Under the pieces are notes generated by a model. It did no database searches, was not told the origin of the DNA, and saw only the letters and a list, made by a program, of their open reading frames with translations. Positions 62,701 through 64,000 of a stretch of DNA of 64,000 nt are shown piece by piece. The stretch is taken from NCBI GenBank assembly GCA_018714895.1, contig DVMQ01000018.1, positions 186,001 through 250,000 of the forward strand, in the 5' to 3' direction. This stretch comes from Coprovicinus avistercoris. Its GTDB lineage: Bacteria; Actinomycetota; Coriobacteriia; Coriobacteriales; Atopobiaceae. Both the position numbers and the translations under genes were made by a program. Every line of letters begins with the position of its first letter. Position 1 is the stretch's first letter.

Positions 62701-64000
62701 GTGAAACAGAGACCTCACCAACAGGTGTCCCATATGGCACAACCGGAAAAAGCTCTTCCTAAACATCGCGGAAAAGTATTTGTTGCTGCACTTTTTGCGG
62801 TTGCCTTTGTCTGTGTTTGTATCTTTTGCGGGCCAACACTTTTCAAACAAATTCCGGGCATAGCATCCAACATCTTGTCAGGTGGAAATCCTGCCGAAAG
62901 CACAGCTGCTGTAAGTGAAAACAATGCCAATGCTTCTGATTCTGGCGCAGTGGTGTTAGATCGAGAGTCGCAAGAAACGGAAGTTTCGGTTGTGATGATT
63001 GGCGATGTTCTTGTCCACCGAGGGGTATGGGAAAGTGGCGAGCACTCCGACGGCACCCGCAACTATGACCACCTCTTTGCTCAGGTAGCTCCTGATATCT
63101 CTTCTGCTGACGTGGCAATTGTTAATCAAGAAACTGTTTTAGGTGGAGCTGATCTGGGATTTTCAGGGTATCCAACATTTAATAGTCCGCAGGAGATTGG
63201 CGATGCGGAAGTAGCAGCAGGCTTTGATGTGGTTCTTCAAGCGAGTAACCATGCGTTGGATAAAGGACAAGCGGGCATTGATAATGCACTCGTGTATTGG
63301 CGTGAAAAGCATCCTGATATAGCTGCAATTGGAGTGGCAAAACAGGGTGAGCAACTCAATTCCATGGGCGTTATTGAGCGCAATGGCGTGAAGATAGCAG
63401 TGCTCAACTACACCTTTTCAACAAACGGTATTCCTTTGCCTGAGAATAACGCCAACGCAGTAAGTATGCTTTCGGAAAGTCAGATTGCTCATGATGTTCA
63501 GGCCGCACATGATCAAGGTGTTGACATTGTAATTGCGTGTCCACATTGGGGTGAAGAATATCAAAATGCCCCCAATGAGAGCCAAAAGCATTGGGCGCAG
63601 GTTTTTGCTGATAATGGCGTAGATGTTGTTATTGGCACTCATCCGCATGTCCTGCAGCCCGTAGAGATGATTTCACGCTCCGACGGTGGAGAAACCCTCG
63701 TTTTTTGGTCGCTCGGCAACTTTGTTTCTACACAGCCAACCGCAGGAACTATGGTTGGCGGCATGGCAAAAGTGACGCTCGCTAAAGACGAGTTTGGTAG
63801 CTCCATTGAATCTTGGGAACTCGTTCCGGTGATAACCCAACGTCTTTCTGGCAGTGATCTAACGACCTATCCGCTCTCTGCCTACACCGATGAGCTTGCT
63901 CAGGCAAACGGGATTCGTGGCGTTGATGGTTCAGTGGACTTTTCGTTGCCGTGGATAAAAGATTATTGCGCACAGGTACTCGGTCCCGATTTTTCAAAAG
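62701..64000 (+). CDS. CapA-family (poly-gamma-glutamate synthesis type) protein, 3' end cut by window
   Basis: At least 433 codons are open to the window edge. GTG 62701 has GGGGGGA six bases upstream. Residues about 25-45 form one membrane anchor (VFVAALFAVAFVCVCIFCG), then a Ser/Asn-rich linker and a CapA metallophosphatase-like domain: VMIGDVLVHRG, NQETVLGG, ASNHALDKG, CPHWGEEYQ, GTHPHVLQPVE and WSLGNFVS. The protein should face the outside of the cell. CapA is linked to capsule poly-gamma-glutamate, but many homologues are simply surface phosphoesterase-like proteins of unknown role, and no capB or capC genes lie beside it here. Confidence 0.88.
   Translation, partial: MKQRPHQQVSHMAQPEKALPKHRGKVFVAALFAVAFVCVCIFCGPTLFKQIPGIASNILSGGNPAESTAAVSENNANASDSGAVVLDRESQETEVSVVMIGDVLVHRGVWESGEHSDGTRNYDHLFAQVAPDISSADVAIVNQETVLGGADLGFSGYPTFNSPQEIGDAEVAAGFDVVLQASNHALDKGQAGIDNALVYWREKHPDIAAIGVAKQGEQLNSMGVIERNGVKIAVLNYTFSTNGIPLPENNANAVSMLSESQIAHDVQAAHDQGVDIVIACPHWGEEYQNAPNESQKHWAQVFADNGVDVVIGTHPHVLQPVEMISRSDGGETLVFWSLGNFVSTQPTAGTMVGGMAKVTLAKDEFGSSIESWELVPVITQRLSGSDLTTYPLSAYTDELAQANGIRGVDGSVDFSLPWIKDYCAQVLGPDFSK

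Overview
The window reads as one contiguous stretch of the chromosome of an anaerobic, fermentative member of the Coriobacteriia (Actinomycetota), most like the low-to-mid GC Atopobiaceae (Atopobium, Lancefieldella, Fannyhessea). This is an inference. It rests on a Ski2-type helicase with an actinobacterial-style C-terminal region, a HelD-type RNA polymerase recycling factor, pyruvate:ferredoxin oxidoreductase, an [FeFe] hydrogenase-like protein, PEP carboxylase, type III pantothenate kinase, and moderate GC with frequent GTG/TTG starts. No rRNA, complete tRNA, CRISPR array, insertion sequence or prophage was seen.

Layout. 1-9 kb holds mostly housekeeping and envelope genes: an SPFH protein end, an unknown membrane protein, a lipoprotein, an acyl-ACP thioesterase, an SDR enzyme, an acetyltransferase, MscS, CoaX, an OPT transporter and DegV. 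9-13 kb has two tandem esterases, ProC and a SEC-C methionine aminopeptidase. 12.9-17.8 kb is a Bce-type peptide-sensing and detoxification module whose two-component system and ABC transporter are convergent and share one bidirectional terminator. 18.1-21.7 kb is nifJ. 21.8-24.6 kb has HelD and EngB. 24.8-28.1 kb pairs a PRD regulator with a lone galactitol-type PTS EIIC. 28.2-30.7 kb is the Ski2-like helicase.

30.8-35.3 kb is a fructoselysine (Amadori product) locus on the minus strand: a Tat-type lipoprotein binding protein, permease and ATPase of the polar amino acid family, then the deglycase FrlB and kinase FrlD. The predicted scheme is import of fructoselysine, phosphorylation on C6, then cleavage to lysine and glucose 6-phosphate.

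35.6-47.9 kb is the most distinctive part. A leftward operon (FGGY kinase, BON-FAD-BFD dehydrogenase, second FAD oxidoreductase, DUF1667 protein) and a rightward operon (unknown TIM-barrel-like protein, second FGGY kinase, a class II aldolase homologue lacking its catalytic residues, and an intact class II aldolase) flank a DeoR-type regulator. Each operon has the same perfect 15-bp palindrome (CTTTCG-3 nt-CGAAAG) upstream of its first gene. I propose a coordinately controlled polyol or sugar catabolic pathway: phosphorylation, flavin oxidation, rearrangement, aldol cleavage. Its substrate cannot be read from the sequence. Between the halves lie an AIM24-family protein, a DDAH-like dimethylargininase and a MIF-like tautomerase.

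48-64 kb returns to core genes: two HAD phosphatases, an MFS exporter, FucO-type alcohol dehydrogenase, LD-carboxypeptidase, MnmA, PEP carboxylase, HisS, an RluA-type pseudouridine synthase, the [FeFe] hydrogenase-like protein, a small unknown protein and a CapA-type protein cut by the window edge.
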